Positions 20,130-33,060 of a stretch of 64,000 nt of DNA are shown here, piece by piece; within the stretch, counting starts at the first letter, position 1, and the number at the start of each line of letters is the position of its first letter. The DNA comes from Austropuccinia psidii. Its lineage: Eukaryota; Basidiomycota; Pucciniomycetes; Pucciniales; Sphaerophragmiaceae. The notes beneath the pieces were generated by a model, which saw only the letters and a program-made list of their open reading frames with translations, had not been told where the DNA came from and made no database searches. Location of the stretch: the NCBI GenBank assembly GCA_023105745.1, contig JALGQZ010000009.1:14742564-14806563 (forward strand). Direction: 5' to 3'. A program made the translations under genes and the position numbers.

Positions 20130-22156
20130 TGTAAGGTTTGACTATGAAACAATAAGTAAAAATTATTAATTTATTACTTATTGTACTCTGAATGTCCTTA
20201 TGAATTGAATAAATAAGATTAAAAATATAATAATAATGAATAATTATTATTATTATGGCGTAAAATAATTATATTATTAAATAAATATAATAATATAATT
20301 TATATTATGAAAATATAATATAATAAATAAATATATTAATATAAAATAATTAATATATTTAAAAAGCTCTTTATTATTGTTACCAACAAGTAATAAATGC
20401 GTAAAAAATTGCTTTTTATTTAATAAAAAAACAATTCATAACAATAATATTACTAATATTAAAGTTATGAATTAATATAAATACTATTTATATTAATTAA
20501 AGAATTATTAAGAGAGTAATAATAGAGAAATTATTATAATAAGAGAAAATAACTTACTTTTAACACTTAATATAATAATTTTGAAATATTTTACTCCAAA
20601 AAATATAAATACAACCTTTTCAAATTGTATTTACAATAAAAATAAAGAAAATTACAAATTATTCTGGATTTTTACATGGAAATGAGTTTTAGAGAGATTT
20701 TTAACAAAAATAATTAAATAAATGATTTAATCACGTCAAAATAGATGATTATAATAAGGTGGTCTTTGGTATTTAATAATATAATAGTTTTATATATAAA
20801 GAATAAAGAAGTTACCTTTTATTTAATTGATTTAATGTTTTTGATGCGTCTGAGGGGAAAATAGAGTAAAAAGAGCTCTATTTATAGTAAATACCTCCCT
20901 CCTAGAGTCCAACAGGCTTCTAGTAGACGTGTACTGATCATATCCACTGGATTTGATCAATATTTCAAGGTTTGGAGATGATTACATCATTATCAAACCA
21001 TATTACATCATTATTACACCATTATTTAGAGTTATCACTATAACTCTAAGTTTGATGACATCAGAGGCTTGGCAGAACCCCAAATTTCGTGGATTTTATT
21101 AGTTTTAATCATAAACTAATAGTATTCACCAATTTTATCACTCTTAAGACTGTGAAACTTAAATTAAGGTTACAGTGAGTGATCATAACTGCTCAAATTA
21201 AGCTCAAACTTTGATCCTCAATAACTTTTAAGATTTACAAGCTACAGCAGTTCAGAGAGTGAATTCTAATAGCTTGGCATAACCTTATCATTCTTCCAAG
21301 AGCTTTTCATTACATAATCAAACCTCTAATTTTGATTATTTTTCTTGTAACTCATCTTTTCTGTCAAAATTCAATATTTTAAACTTCAAACTTTGATTTC
21401 AGGGGGTTATACCCTGAATTTAATAATAAAAATTACATCATTCTTCACGAATGAACTAGTAGAATCTAACTGTATACTTTTTTTTAAGTTTGGAACACTT
21501 TCACAACAAAGTGGTCAACAGCTCTGTTGATTTTTATCAATATTTCATCATAGGTTTTAACCTTGTTTATAATTTGTAAAATAAAGCTCATATCTGTGTT
21601 TTTACAGTAATTGCGTGGTAACTTTATTTTTGGTTCATCATTCTATCATGTATAGTTTAGGAGATATTAGCTATGATCCTTGAATATATGCATTGACCAA
21701 AAAAGTGCATATATTCAGGTTAATTCCTTAAGTATTAACTTTGGAAATTAGCTTATTAATTGTTTCATGTGTGGATTTTCGTGGGGAATCCACTGGTGCA
21801 ATTTATTTCACATGTTGTTTCATTAGTTCTTGAGATAAATAAGGTTTTATGGTTTTTATAAGGTATTATACCTTGTAACTCATTAAATATTGACTTTACA
21901 GATATGTCATAAAAATGGTATATGTGTATTTTACCATGAGGAATCCAATGGTATAATTTATTTCACATGTTGATTCATTGGTTTTTAAGTTAAACCAATT
22001 TTTGTACCAATTTATGGTATTTTTTGTATATTTAAGTAATTATTTTTAATGTATAATTATTCTAAGTAATTTTAATATAATTATATTAAAGGTATAATTA
22101 TTATAAGTCTTTTTTGTGACCTTATTGGGTATGTGGTCATATCTCAAAGGCTCACA
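20130..22156 (-). repeat. Solo LTR A of the TGTAAGG family, target duplication GATAA
   Basis: It starts TGTAAGGTTTGACTATG and ends AAAGGCTCACA, with GATAA at 20125-20129 and 22157-22161. It is 2027 bp. It shares long blocks with LTRs B and C, including GATGCGTCTGAGGGGAAAA, CCTCCCTCCTAGAGTCCAA and a repeated ATATATGC...GCATATAT region. Only one LTR is present, so it is the product of LTR-LTR recombination. Confidence 0.9.
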
Positions 22157-22510
22157 GATAATTATACCCCACAGGAACGGTAATATCAGACTCAACCCAG
22201 AGCAAGTAGTGCTTGATGATGCCCACATCCAAGGGTTTTTACTGGGAACAGATTACCAGAGGATGTATGGAATAGACATTTACAACAGTAAAAATAGGCA
22301 CATCACCATTGGTACTAACAAGGAAAAGAAATTTTCACTTGATATATACCAAATATCTTCTCCAGATCCACTAGAAGACCTTCTGAAGGAATTCAGAGAG
22401 GGACAGTTTAGCAATACCCTCACCAGTAAACAGAAACTAAGTTTACTGAAGATTCTGAGAAAGAACAGACCAGCATTTGCCATTGGTGAAAAACCATTAG
22501 GAAAGATCAA
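22157..22510 (+). pseudogene. Outer Ty3 pol, protease-RT linker fragment
   Basis: The reading frame includes GFLLGTDYQRMYGIDIYNSK and KPLGKI. It is cut at the ATCAA target site by the inner element and resumes at 33061 with [17 protein letters not shown]. No internal stop in this fragment. Confidence 0.75.
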
Positions 22511-24475
22511 TGTAAGGTTTGAGTATGGAACAATAAGTAAAAATTACCAATATTCTACTTATTGTACTATGAATGTCCTTATAAATGAAATAAATAAGAT
22601 AAAAATAATTATAATAATAAAGAATTATTGTAATTATGGCGTAAGAATAACTATATTATCAGTAAAATATGATAATATAATTTATATTATAAAATATAAT
22701 GTAATAAAATGAATATATTAATATAAAAGAATTAATATATTTAATGGCACTTTATTATTGCTACAAACAAATAATAAAGGCGTAAAAAATTGTTTTTTAT
22801 TAATAAAAAACAATTAATAACAATAATATTACCAATATTAAAGTTATAAATTAATATAAATACTATTTATATTAATTAAAGAATTATTAAAAGAATAATA
22901 AAGAGAAAATTATTATAATAAGAGAAAATAAGCTACTTTTAATAACTAATATAATCATTTTGAGATATTTTACGCCAAATAATGTAAATACAACTTATCC
23001 AAATTTTATTTACAATAAAAAATAGAGAAAATTACAAATATTCTTGATTTTTACGTGGAAATGAGGTTTTAGAGAGATTTTTAACAAAAATAATTAAATA
23101 AATGATTTAATCACGTCAAAACTGATGATTATAATAAGATGATCTTTGGTCTTTAATAATATAAAAGTTTTATATCTAAAGAATAAAGATATTGTCTTTT
23201 TAATTGTATTGATTTAATGTTTTTGATGCGTCTGAGGGGAAAACAGAGTAAAAAAAGCTCTATTTATAGTAAATACCTCCCTCCTAGAGTCCAAAAGGCT
23301 TCTAATAGATGCTTACTGATTATATCCACTGGAATTGATCAATATTTTAAGGTTTGGTGATGATTACATCATTATTACACCATTATTTAGAGTTATCACT
23401 ATTACTCCAAGTTTGATGACGTCAAAGGCTTTGAAGAACCCCAAAATTTGTGGATTCAATTAGTTTTAATCATAGACTAATAGTATTTACCAATTTTATC
23501 ATCCATATGACTCTTAAACTTAATTTAAGGTTACAGTGAGTGATCATAAATGATCAAATTAAGCTCAAAATTTGATAATTCATACCTTTTAAGATTTACA
23601 CCCTACAGCAATTCAGAGAGTGAATTCTAATAGCTTGGCATAACCTTATTAACCTGCCAAGAGAATTTCATTACATCATCAAAACTATATTTTTGATGAT
23701 TTTTCTTGTAACTCATCTTTTCTGTCAAAATTTAATATTTTAAACTTCAAACTATGATTTCAAGCGGTTATACCTTGAATATTATAATGCAAAATACATC
23801 ATTCTTCACGAATTAACTAGTAGAATCCAACTGTCTACTTTTTTTAAGTTTGGACCACTTTCACAACAAAGTGGTCAACAGCTCTGTTGATTTTAATCAA
23901 TAATTCCTTAAAGATTTTAACCTTGTTTATAACTTGTGAAATAAACTTAATTTCTGTATTTCCATAGTAATTACGTGATGACTTCATTTTTGGTTCATCA
24001 CTCTATCATACATAATGCAAGAGATATTAGCTAAAATCCTTGAATATATGCGTTGACCAAAAAAGTGCATATATTCAGGTTAATTCCTTAAGTATTGATT
24101 TTGAAGCTTAGCTTCTTAATTGTTTTATGTGTGGACTTTTATGGAGAATCCAATAATACCATTTATTTCACATTTTGTTTCATTGTTTTTTGAAATAATT
24201 AAGGATTTGTGCTTTTTATAAGGTATTATTACTTATAACTCATTAAATATTGACTTTACATATATGCCATAAAAATGGTATATGTGTATTTTACCATGGG
24301 GAATCAAATGGTATAATTTATTTCACATGTTTATTCATTGGTTTTTAAGTTAAGCCAAGTTTTATATCAATTTATGGTATTTTTGTAGCTTTAAGGTACT
24401 TATTTTTAATGTATAATTATATGAAATATTTCTTGTGACCTTTTTGGGTATGTGGTCATATCTCAAAGGTTCACA
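22511..24475 (-). repeat. LTR B (3' LTR of the inner element)
   Basis: 1965 bp, TGTAAGGTTTGAG...GGTTCACA on the plus strand. It is the partner of LTR C, and the short frames inside are not genes. Confidence 0.9.
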
Positions 24476-24716
24476 TTCCCTACCACCAAAAAAGATTGTA
24501 CCACAATCTGATATGTGTAATTAGGGTATCATCCACTGTCCTACCTCTTCAATAGACTTTGTTAGTCTTGAAGCTCAATAATGCTTAACTTTTCTATTTT
24601 TCAGGCTTTCTTTCATGTCTGAACCTTCTTAGTAGTTTATGAGCATTTGTCATATCTTTCTCAAGTAGCCATTCATCTTCTTGAGTTGAATTTCTATACC
24701 TTACAAGGTATTCTCT

Positions 24717-26072
24717 TTATCTTTTGTTTCTTGTCCTTCTTTCTTTAAGGACTTTTACTATTTTCTTTTCCTCTCCTTCTTCCAAGGGGGGAATTTCAAG
24801 TGGGGGTTTATTTCTTAGTGGAAATAACTCCTTGTCACTTGAGCTGTAAGTTTTTATCAGACTTACAGGGAAAGCTGGTTGCTTGTTCATTAGTTCACCT
24901 GTGAGTTCCAATTGCACAGCATTGGGTCCATGAAGTGCTTTTATGACAAATGGTCCTGCAAAGGAATCTTTTAATTTCTTTGGGCCTTTTATGTTATTGA
25001 AATTAAGGGTTGATACTAGGACCAAGTCTCTTATTTTGAAATCAGGTGGCTTATGAATTTTATCCCATCTTTCTTTTGCATATTTGAAAGAATCTTGCAT
25101 ACATCTGTTTGCATGGTGTCTTGCCTTTTCAAGCATTATCTTAAAACTGCTTGCTGTTGGATGTATATCCACTAAGTCCTTTTTGAGGGTATCATAAGGA
25201 AGTCTTGGATTCCAACCTTTTTCTAACATTGCTGGTGTTTTGCAAGTAGAGGAATGGATTGATGTTTTATATTCCAGTTCAAGATCTGGTATTAGTGTAC
25301 ACCAATCATGGGTAAAACCATCAGAATCTTTGAATTCTAGCCCATAAGCACAGAATCTTCTGATCATTTCCTCAAAGGTATGTATCATTCTTTCTGCTAA
25401 ACCATCAGTTTGAGGATGGTAAGCTTTTGAAAATGATAACTTTCTCCCAAACAAGTTATGGAGATTTGTCCATAATGATGAAGTGAACTTTGGGTCTCTG
25501 TCACCTATAATATTCTGGAATAAGCCTGTATGGCTAATAACCTTATTCCATATCATTATGGCTGTGTCCATAGCTGTGTCATCTTTATGACATGGTAGGA
25601 ACATGGGAGTTTTGCTATACCTGTCAACCAATACTAGGCATGCATTATAGCTTCTGTCTCCTCCTGGAGGTAATGCTGTCACCCACGCCATATGAACTAT
25701 TTCCCAAGGGGATTTTGGTTCTTGGATTTGGATCATCATTCCAAATTTCTTTCCTGTGGCTCTGTTGGCCTTTTGACATCTGTCACAGGTTTGGCAGTAT
25801 TCTATAACATCTTTCTTCCAATTTGGCCACCAAGGGCAGGTTTTCACCCTCTCTAGTGTCCTGTCTTCTGAAAGGTGTCCAGCTGCAACACTATCATGAC
25901 ACTCATGTAAAATAGTGTTTATCAGGGTTCTATCTGTTAAGGCCATAACACATATTTGTTTTGTTCTATGGTAAAGAATTCCATCAAGGAGGTGGAATCT
26001 TCCTTCATCATATGCCTTTTTCCATATTTCATCTAGTTTTGATGAAAGTGATGGGTCTTTGCAGTCTTTCAT
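24717..26072 (-). pseudogene. Inner Ty3 integrase
   Basis: A 451-codon frame carries the HHCC zinc domain (HECHDSVAAGHLS...CQTCDRCQKANR), then the rve core with [11 protein letters not shown] (second Asp) and HPQTDGLAERM (Glu), and a C-terminal GPFVIKALHGPNAVQLEL domain. The first catalytic Asp position reads HMAWVTALPPGG, where family members have M-D-W-V-T, so an Ala replaces the catalytic Asp. Two more stops follow before any complete chromodomain. Integrase inserts element cDNA into the genome; this protein should be inactive. Confidence 0.85.
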
Positions 26073-26117
26073 TAGAAGCTGGCTTAAGATATGGCAATTT
26101 TGGTCTATCTTATAGCT

Positions 26118-26951
26118 TTATTTAACTTGGTTAAAGAATTCTGTGCCAATGTCTGTAACACATATTCCTTCTATATGGTGTTCTTGTGGTACCCATGCTG
26201 GATTATCAGGGGTATTTGCTAGATCCCATCTGCTAAGACCATCTGCATTTTTATGAATATTTCCAGATTTATGAACAATAGTCATACTTCCTCTATATTC
26301 TTGAATAGCAATTTGCCATCTCAGCATATGTCTATTTGGGGTTTCCATATTTCATAGAGATTTTACAGCATTACAGTCTGTAATCACATCAAATACTGTT
26401 CCATCCAAGTAATAATGTAATTTTTCTAAAGCCCACACTAAGCAGAGGCATTCCATTTGGCTTCCTCCATATCTTGCTTCTGTTGGCTTTATCTGTCTTG
26501 AAATAAAACAAACTGGTCCTTCCACTGGTTTATCTTTGATAATTTGTGTCTGGTGTAGTGCAGCACCTAGTCCTTCTCCACAAGCATCAATGTAAAGCTT
26601 GAAGGGTAGTTTCCAATCTGGCATTAGAAGAAATGGGGCATTTGTTAAGGAATTTTTCAATTATTCATATGCCTTGACTCTTTCTTCTGTCATTTCATAG
26701 ACTGTTTGTTGGTCACATAGCTTATACAAGGATTTAGCAATTTTTGCAAAGTCCTTTATATGCTGTCTATAGTAACCAGAAAATCCTAGAAATGATTGCA
26801 TTTCCTTTTTGGTTTGAGGCATTGGCTTGAGTAGTACTGCTGCTACTTTATTCTTGTATATGCCTAGACTAAGTCCAGATACAACATGCCCTAGTGCTTT
26901 TAATTCATTGTATGCAAAATGACCCTTTTTCAAGGAAATTTTCATATTCAC
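26118..26951 (-). pseudogene. Inner Ty3 RT thumb / RNase H region
   Basis: Three adjoining frames carry [22 protein letters not shown] (26661-26951), the RNase H-like [19 protein letters not shown] (26352-26660) and [22 protein letters not shown] (26118-26348). They are separated by stop codons, for example a stop after VKAYE at 26661. RNase H removes RNA from the RNA-DNA hybrid during reverse transcription. Confidence 0.8.
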
Positions 26952-27032
26952 TTGGACTTTTTTTTGTAGTACCCTTTCTAGTCTTGTAAGGTTATTTTCC
27001 CAAGTTTCTGAGCAAACTATGATATCATCAAT

Positions 27033-28095
27033 TTAGATAATTAACCATCCTTCTGATAATTCTTCAGGAAATATGGTATTCATCATTCTTTGATAATGGG
27101 AAGGTGCATTTTTTATGCCAAATGGCATTCTTAAGTATTCAAAAATTCCACAGTGGACTATTATCCTCAGTAGTTTTTTGGCATTGTCTGTTAAGGCATT
27201 TTGATGAAAACCCTTTAAGGCATCCATGTCTGTGATGAACTTAGCTTGTGACAATTGTGTCAATGTCTCATGGATCCTGGGTATTGGATACCTGTCTGGA
27301 ATGGTATAGGTGTTCAGGGCTCTGACTTGATTTTCCATTATTCCATGTTATAATGAAAGGTGTAGTGACTTCTACCTGTTCATTATGTCCTACCTTCCTT
27401 AATACTCCAAGGTCCATTATTTCTTTAATGTGTACCTCTAAGGCTTCTCTAGCCCTTGGACTAGCTGGGTAAGCAGGTCTACTTATTAAAGGTGGGTAAG
27501 GCTTTTCCACATTAAGAATTATATCCACTTCATGTCCAATTATGGCACCTAGTGGCTCTTTGTCAGTTTCAAAGGCATTTTTGTACTTAAATAAGAGGTT
27601 AATTAATTTTTCTTTCATTTTTTCTGTTAATTCTTGATTGAATTCTGCCTCTTTAAGCTGTTCAGATATAAAAAGTTCCTTTTCTGGAATCTTTTCTTCA
27701 TTCTTAATAACTGTGATTTGTTTTTTGTTATTTAAGAAGCCAAACTTTTGTCTTTTGTTGTCTCCTATGGTCAAATATCTATCCTTTTGGTTAGAGATAT
27801 CTATACCATAAATTGATAAGTAGTCATTCCCAAGTATGAAGTGATTACTAGTACAGTTTTTGATTACTACAAACTCTACTTTGATTCTGACACATTGTGA
27901 GGGATGAGGAAAAATCAGTGTTAAATCAATTATTCCAAGGGGCTTCATCCTCTCACTTGCACTACTAAATTTCACACCTTGTATTGGCATAAGTTTTTCT
28001 TGCCAGTCTGGGACAATGGTTTTTAAATAGCTTTTGCCAACACAGGTGCAATATGTTCCTGTATCTAAGTTAATTTTTCCTTGGTTATCAACCAT
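27033..28095 (-). pseudogene. Inner Ty3 protease and reverse transcriptase core
   Basis: 27268-28095 holds the protease motif LDTGTYCTCVGKSYL and the LGNDYLSIYGIDI linker, running into PYPPLISRPAYPASPRAREALE. A frame change near 27,300-27,330 leads to 27033-27338 with YPIPRIHETL and [17 protein letters not shown]. The frame ends in EGWLII followed by TAA exactly where the Tyr of the YIDD catalytic motif is expected; [12 protein letters not shown] continues in frame after it. The catalytic centre is therefore interrupted by a stop. Confidence 0.85.
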
Positions 28096-28110
28096 AAAAA
28101 TACTTATACT

Positions 28111-30216
28111 TCATTTTCCAGCTGTATATCCCATTCCTCTTGCAGGTCTGGTTCTATACATTTTGGCATCTTGTATATTTGTCAGGTTTGTGTCAGATGT
28201 CCCAACCTGTGGTAAGTTTGAGTTAACATCCAGTACTTCATAAATTATATCAATATTATTAATTTGTGCATTAATTATATTAATTTCATCACTTTCAGAA
28301 CTTTCTGACTCTTCTGTCTCTTTTTCAGAGTCAGATTCTTCTTCTTTGTCATTGTGGTTTTCTGTTTCCACAATTTCATTAATCTTTGCCTTTTTAAGGA
28401 AATTATTGGCTAAGTGTCCAATACCTCCACATTTATGGCATTTTATTTGCTCTTCATTGTTGGATGTATTGGGCTTGAAGGATTCTTTTGATTTATCTTT
28501 TTTGATAAATGGTTTATTTGGGCTTTTAATGTCCAATTTCTTCCAAGTCCTGCCAATTTTTGTTCTTCTCACTATGTCTTTCAGTGCATTAATATACTTT
28601 TCTGTGGAGCATGGTTTTATACAACTGCTTCTTAGGGCATGTTCTAGCTCTCCTCCACATTTCTTGAGTATTTTCATATGCACCATTTTTTGTGACATTT
28701 CTGGGTACAATGAATTAAGTCTTTCAACTTGTTTCAAGAACCAATCTAAAGGTTTGTCTTTGTCTGGGTCAAAGAAAGAATTTTCAAATGCATTTTCTAT
28801 TTTGTACCTCCAGGCATCATTAGCCCACTTGGTGATTATTTCTTGTTTCCACCAAGACCAGGTATTTTTGCCATTTGTTTGCCTTATGCCATAATACCAT
28901 CTTTTTGCAGATTTTTCAAACAATGAATGTAATCTTGCAGTGATTAATTCATCTGGTATGGCATAATCTTCTTGTAGCATGTCAATTGTTTTGATAAAAG
29001 ACATGTGGTCATATTCACCTTCTCCTGTGAATGTTGGCCATTCTTTTAATTGAGGTGCTTCCTTCATCAAGACTTGGTTATTGTCTTGGTGACTCAAGTC
29101 TGTTATGAATGGATTTGTTAATTCCTCTTTTGGTTTAACAGGGCTTCTTTTGTGAGAAAATGGTGTTGATAACTTTGGCATATTTAAGTTAGCCTCATTA
29201 ATTTTATCCATTTTTTCAGTAATAAGCCTTATTTCACTTTGAATGTCATCTTTCAGATGCATTCTTGCTTCATAACTCTTTTCCACATGGTCCAAAATTA
29301 ATTTTTGGTGTGATGAAGTCTTTTCTTCAAATTGTTCTACAGAAATACTTAATTTGTTTAATTTTTCTATAAGATTGTCAATACTCACATCATAATTGAT
29401 TGTCAAAGTTTTTTCTTTGATATCACTTATGTATTTGTAAAACTCTTGTTGTCCTTGTATTAATTTCTGAGTATTGTCAATTAATACTTTTGGTTTATTA
29501 TTTTCAATCATAAATTTTATGTTATCAATTTCTTTCTTATTTTGTGCAACAAGTTTTGTTAAAGATGATAAGCTATTATTTATTTCTTGGAAAGATAATA
29601 AACCATTTTTAATGTCTTTAAGAGGTAAAATACTATTTTTAAGCTCTGTTAAAGTATTTACAACATCAGGAGACAAGGTTATTTCTTTGGGAAATGGGGT
29701 TGTCTCATTCTTTTTTCCTCTTTGTCTTTGAATTCCATCTAAGTTCTGGCCATGTTGAAGACATTGTCCATGGCATCTTTTTGGATTTTGAGAGTTCTGT
29801 AGCTTGGGGAATATGGTTTTCTCCAATTCTTTTTCTTGTTCTTCTTCCCTTCTTGGGCAAGTGGGTTGACTTGGGGCTTGCTGGTAGAAGCTACTGGGGC
29901 TTCTTCCTTGGTTGCCTCCTTCTTTTTGGCATGATACTCCTTGATCTTTTTGATTTGAGGTTTGGATGATAGTGGATTCCATCCATTGGAGTATCTCACT
30001 ATTTCCTCCTCTTTGAGGAACTTTTTCAGGATGCCCCAGGAGTTCATCACTCCTTGGTGTATTTGAGGCAACATTTCCCAATCTTTGTCCTTGTACACTG
30101 TGTAGTACTGTTTGTATTGGCTCATGTAAATGTCTATTTGAGCCCTCTGAATTTGATTTGTACCTGTTTGAGTTACTCATACTTAGTTCCAATTCAGGTT
30201 CAGATATCATAGGCAT
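28111..30216 (-). pseudogene. Inner Ty3 gag
   Basis: The long frame contains a coiled-coil-like region (LTKLVAQNKKEIDNIKF...), the gag domain (WPTFTGEGEYDHMSFIKTI; YYGIRQTNGKNTWSWWKQEI), and a zinc knuckle CHKCGGIGHLANNF in which the last Cys is Phe. The first ~160 codons (Gln/Ser-rich) are likely the wrong frame. An overlapping frame (29739-30125: IHQGVMNSWGILKKFLKEEE, KPYSPSYR) looks like the real N-terminal part, implying a frameshift near 29,740. Confidence 0.8.
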
Positions 30217-30419
30217 TTCTGGGACTTGCCTTTAGTATAAGGAACTTCCTTGTGTGGATTCTGTTACACTGGGGATATTGCCCTTCCTTTTGCCTTTTGA
30301 GGAATAAATTCTACCTCTGAGTCCAGCTCCATCTGATTGAATGGAGTATTGGGAGCCTCTTCTAGTAGTCATATTATAAGAAAAATAAGAAATAAGAGGA
30401 TTTCAGAACAGGAATTTTC

Positions 30420-30611
30420 TTATGGCAATTTATAAATGAGGTACTCACCTTCAGAGTCCTGAATGGTGGGTCCTGGAAAATCCAATTTCTTGGCTTTCTT
30501 TCTTTTGGTAATTATTGGTGTTGGAGAACTTTGACAAGTTTCTTCCACAAATATTTCAACAGTGGTTTGGTTTTCCTCTGTTGGATTGTCTTCAAACACT
30601 AAAAAAGACAA
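30420..30611 (-). other. Short leader frame upstream of the inner gag
   Basis: A 63-codon frame (MSFLVFEDNPTEEN...KRKKAKKLDFPGP) lies between the 5' LTR and gag on the same strand. It may be an N-terminal piece of gag separated by stops. No domain recognised. Confidence 0.3.
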
Positions 30612-31075
30612 ATAAATAGAAGTCTTTTATATAAAAGTGTTATTTTTGGTAAGATATGGCAATTTCCCACGTAAAAATTGCTTTTATATCTTTTTTTATA
30701 GAAAAAAATAGGAAATAATTAAAGAAATGAAATTAAAATGAATAAAATAACTTTTTTATTGGTTTTTAATATTTTTATTTTTAAAGAATAAAATAAAAAT
30801 GAATATGATTCTTTTTATAAAATTATTTCTAATTTATAAAATATCCTTTTTAATTGCTAGAGTCACTCAAAGAAAGTTTTTGCAAGTCTAAGGATGTGAA
30901 AAACCATATGTAAGACAGTACAATTGCTTTCCAAATGCCTCAATAGCTTTTAAAATCAATAAATATGAAATTGTTATATAACTTTATGATTATAAGTGTA
31001 ATTTATTATTGGATAAGCCCAATTAGAATCTTTCTAAAGGTCTTTTAGAGTAAACATCATGGCCAGGCCCCCAAA
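30612..31075. other. 5' leader of the inner element
   Basis: Non-coding AT-rich sequence between the leader frame and LTR C. The primer-binding candidate abuts the LTR at 31,060-31,075. Confidence 0.5.
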
Positions 31076-33060
31076 TGTAAGGTTTGACTATGACACAATA
31101 AGTAAAAATTACCAATATTTTACTTATTGTACTATGAATTTCCTTATAAATGAAATAAATAAGACAAAAATAATTATAATAATAAAGAATTATTATAATT
31201 ATGGCTTAAAAATAATTATATTATCAGTAAAATATGATAATATAATTTATATTATAAAATATAATATAATAAAATAAATATATTAATATGAAATAATTAA
31301 TATATTTAATGTCACTTTATTATTGTTACAAGCAAATAATAAAGGTGTAAAAAATTGCTTTTTATTAATAAAAAACAATTAATAACAATAATATTACCAA
31401 TATTAAAGGTATAAATTAATATAAATACTATTTATATTAATTAAAGAATTATTAAAAGGATAATAAAGAGAAAATTATTATAATAAGAGAAAATAACCTA
31501 CTTTTAATACTTAATATAATCATTTTGAGATATTTTATGCCAAATAATTTAAATACAACTTATCCAAATTGTATTTACAATACAAAATAGAGAAAATTAC
31601 AAATATTCTTGATTTTTACGTGGAAATGAGGTTTTAGAGAGATTTTTAACAAAAACAATTAAATAAATGATTTAATCACGTCAAAATTGATGATTATAAT
31701 AAGATGATCTTTGATCTTTAATAATATAGAATTTTTATATATAAAGAATAAAGATATTACCTTTTTAATTGTATTGATTTAATGTTTTTGATGCGTCTGA
31801 GGGGAAAACAGAGTAAAAAAAGCTCTATTTATAGTAAATACCTCCCTCCTAGAGTCCAACAGGCTTCTAGTAGACGCGTACTGATCATATCCACTGGAAT
31901 TGATCAATATTTTAAGGTTTGGTGATGATTACCACAAGATCAAACCATATTACATCATTATTAGGCCATTGTTTAGAGTTATCACTATAACTCTAAGTTT
32001 GAGGACGTCAAAGGCTTGGCAGAACCCCAAAATTCGTGTATTTTATTAGCTTTAATCATAAACTAATAGTATTCGCCAATTCTATCACTCATATGACTGT
32101 TAAACTTAATTTAAGGTTATAGTGAGTGATCATAAATGATCAAATTAAGCTCAAACTTTGATCCTTGATAACGTTTAAGATTTACAGGCTACAGCAATTC
32201 AGAGAGTGAATTCTAATAGCTTGGCATAACCTTATTATTCTTCCAAGAGAGTTTCATTACATCATCAAAACTATATTTTTGATGATTTTTCTTGTAACTC
32301 ATCTTTTCTGTCAAAATTTAATATTTTAAACTTCAAACTATGATTTCAAGGGGTTATACCTTGAATATTATAATGCAAAATACATAGTTCTTTACAAATG
32401 AACTAGTAGAATCCAACTTTCTACTTTCTTTAAGTTTGGACCACTTTCACAACAAAGTGGTCAACAGCTCTGTTGATTTTAATCAATAATTCCTTACAGA
32501 TTTGAACCTTGTTTATAACTTGTGAAAAAACTTCATTTCTGTATTCCTAAAGTAATTAAGGGATGACTTTATTTTTGGTTCATCACTCTATCATGCATAA
32601 TTCAATAGATATTAGCTAAAATCCTTGAATATATGCGTTGACCAAAAAAGTGCATATATTCAGGTTAATTCCTTAAGTATTGATTTTGAAGCTTAGATTC
32701 TTAATGGTTTTATGTGTGGATTTTCGTGGGGAATCCAATGGTACCATTTATTTCACATGTTGTTTCATTGGGTTTTGAAATAATTAAGGATTTGTGTTTT
32801 TTATAAGGTATTATTACTTATAACTTATTAAATATTGACTTTACAGATATGCCATAAAAATGGTATATGTGTATTTTACCATGGGGAATCCAATGGTAAA
32901 ATTTATTTCAAATGCTTACTCATTGGGCTTTAAGTTAAACCAAGTTTTATACCAATTTATGGTATTTTTATAGTTTTAAGGTACTTATTTTTAATGTATA
33001 AATATATTAAATATTTCTTGTGGCCTTTTTGGGTATGTGGTCATATCTCAAAGGTTCACA
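31076..33060 (-). repeat. LTR C (5' LTR of the inner element)
   Basis: 1985 bp, TGTAAGGTTTGAC...GGTTCACA on the plus strand. It is followed directly by the second ATCAA target copy, where the outer pol frame resumes. Confidence 0.9.

Larger units (their letters stand above)
22511..33060 (-). mobile_element. Inner full-length Ty3/gypsy retrotransposon, target duplication ATCAA
   Basis: It is bounded by LTR B (22511-24475) and LTR C (31076-33060) and flanked by ATCAA (22506-22510 and 33061-33065). Coding is on the minus strand: gag then pol. After the 5' LTR (C) the minus strand reads TTTGGGGGCCTGGCC, with a TGGGGGCC primer-binding candidate two bases in. Before the 3' LTR (B) is the purine run GGTGGTAGGGAA. 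Over the first about 150 bp I count roughly 12 differences between B and C, so the insertion is not recent. Confidence 0.9.

Noticed and set aside
28346..28894. 182-codon plus-strand frame
   Set aside because: Antisense of the inner gag; hydrophobic composition is the shadow of Lys/Glu-rich coding.
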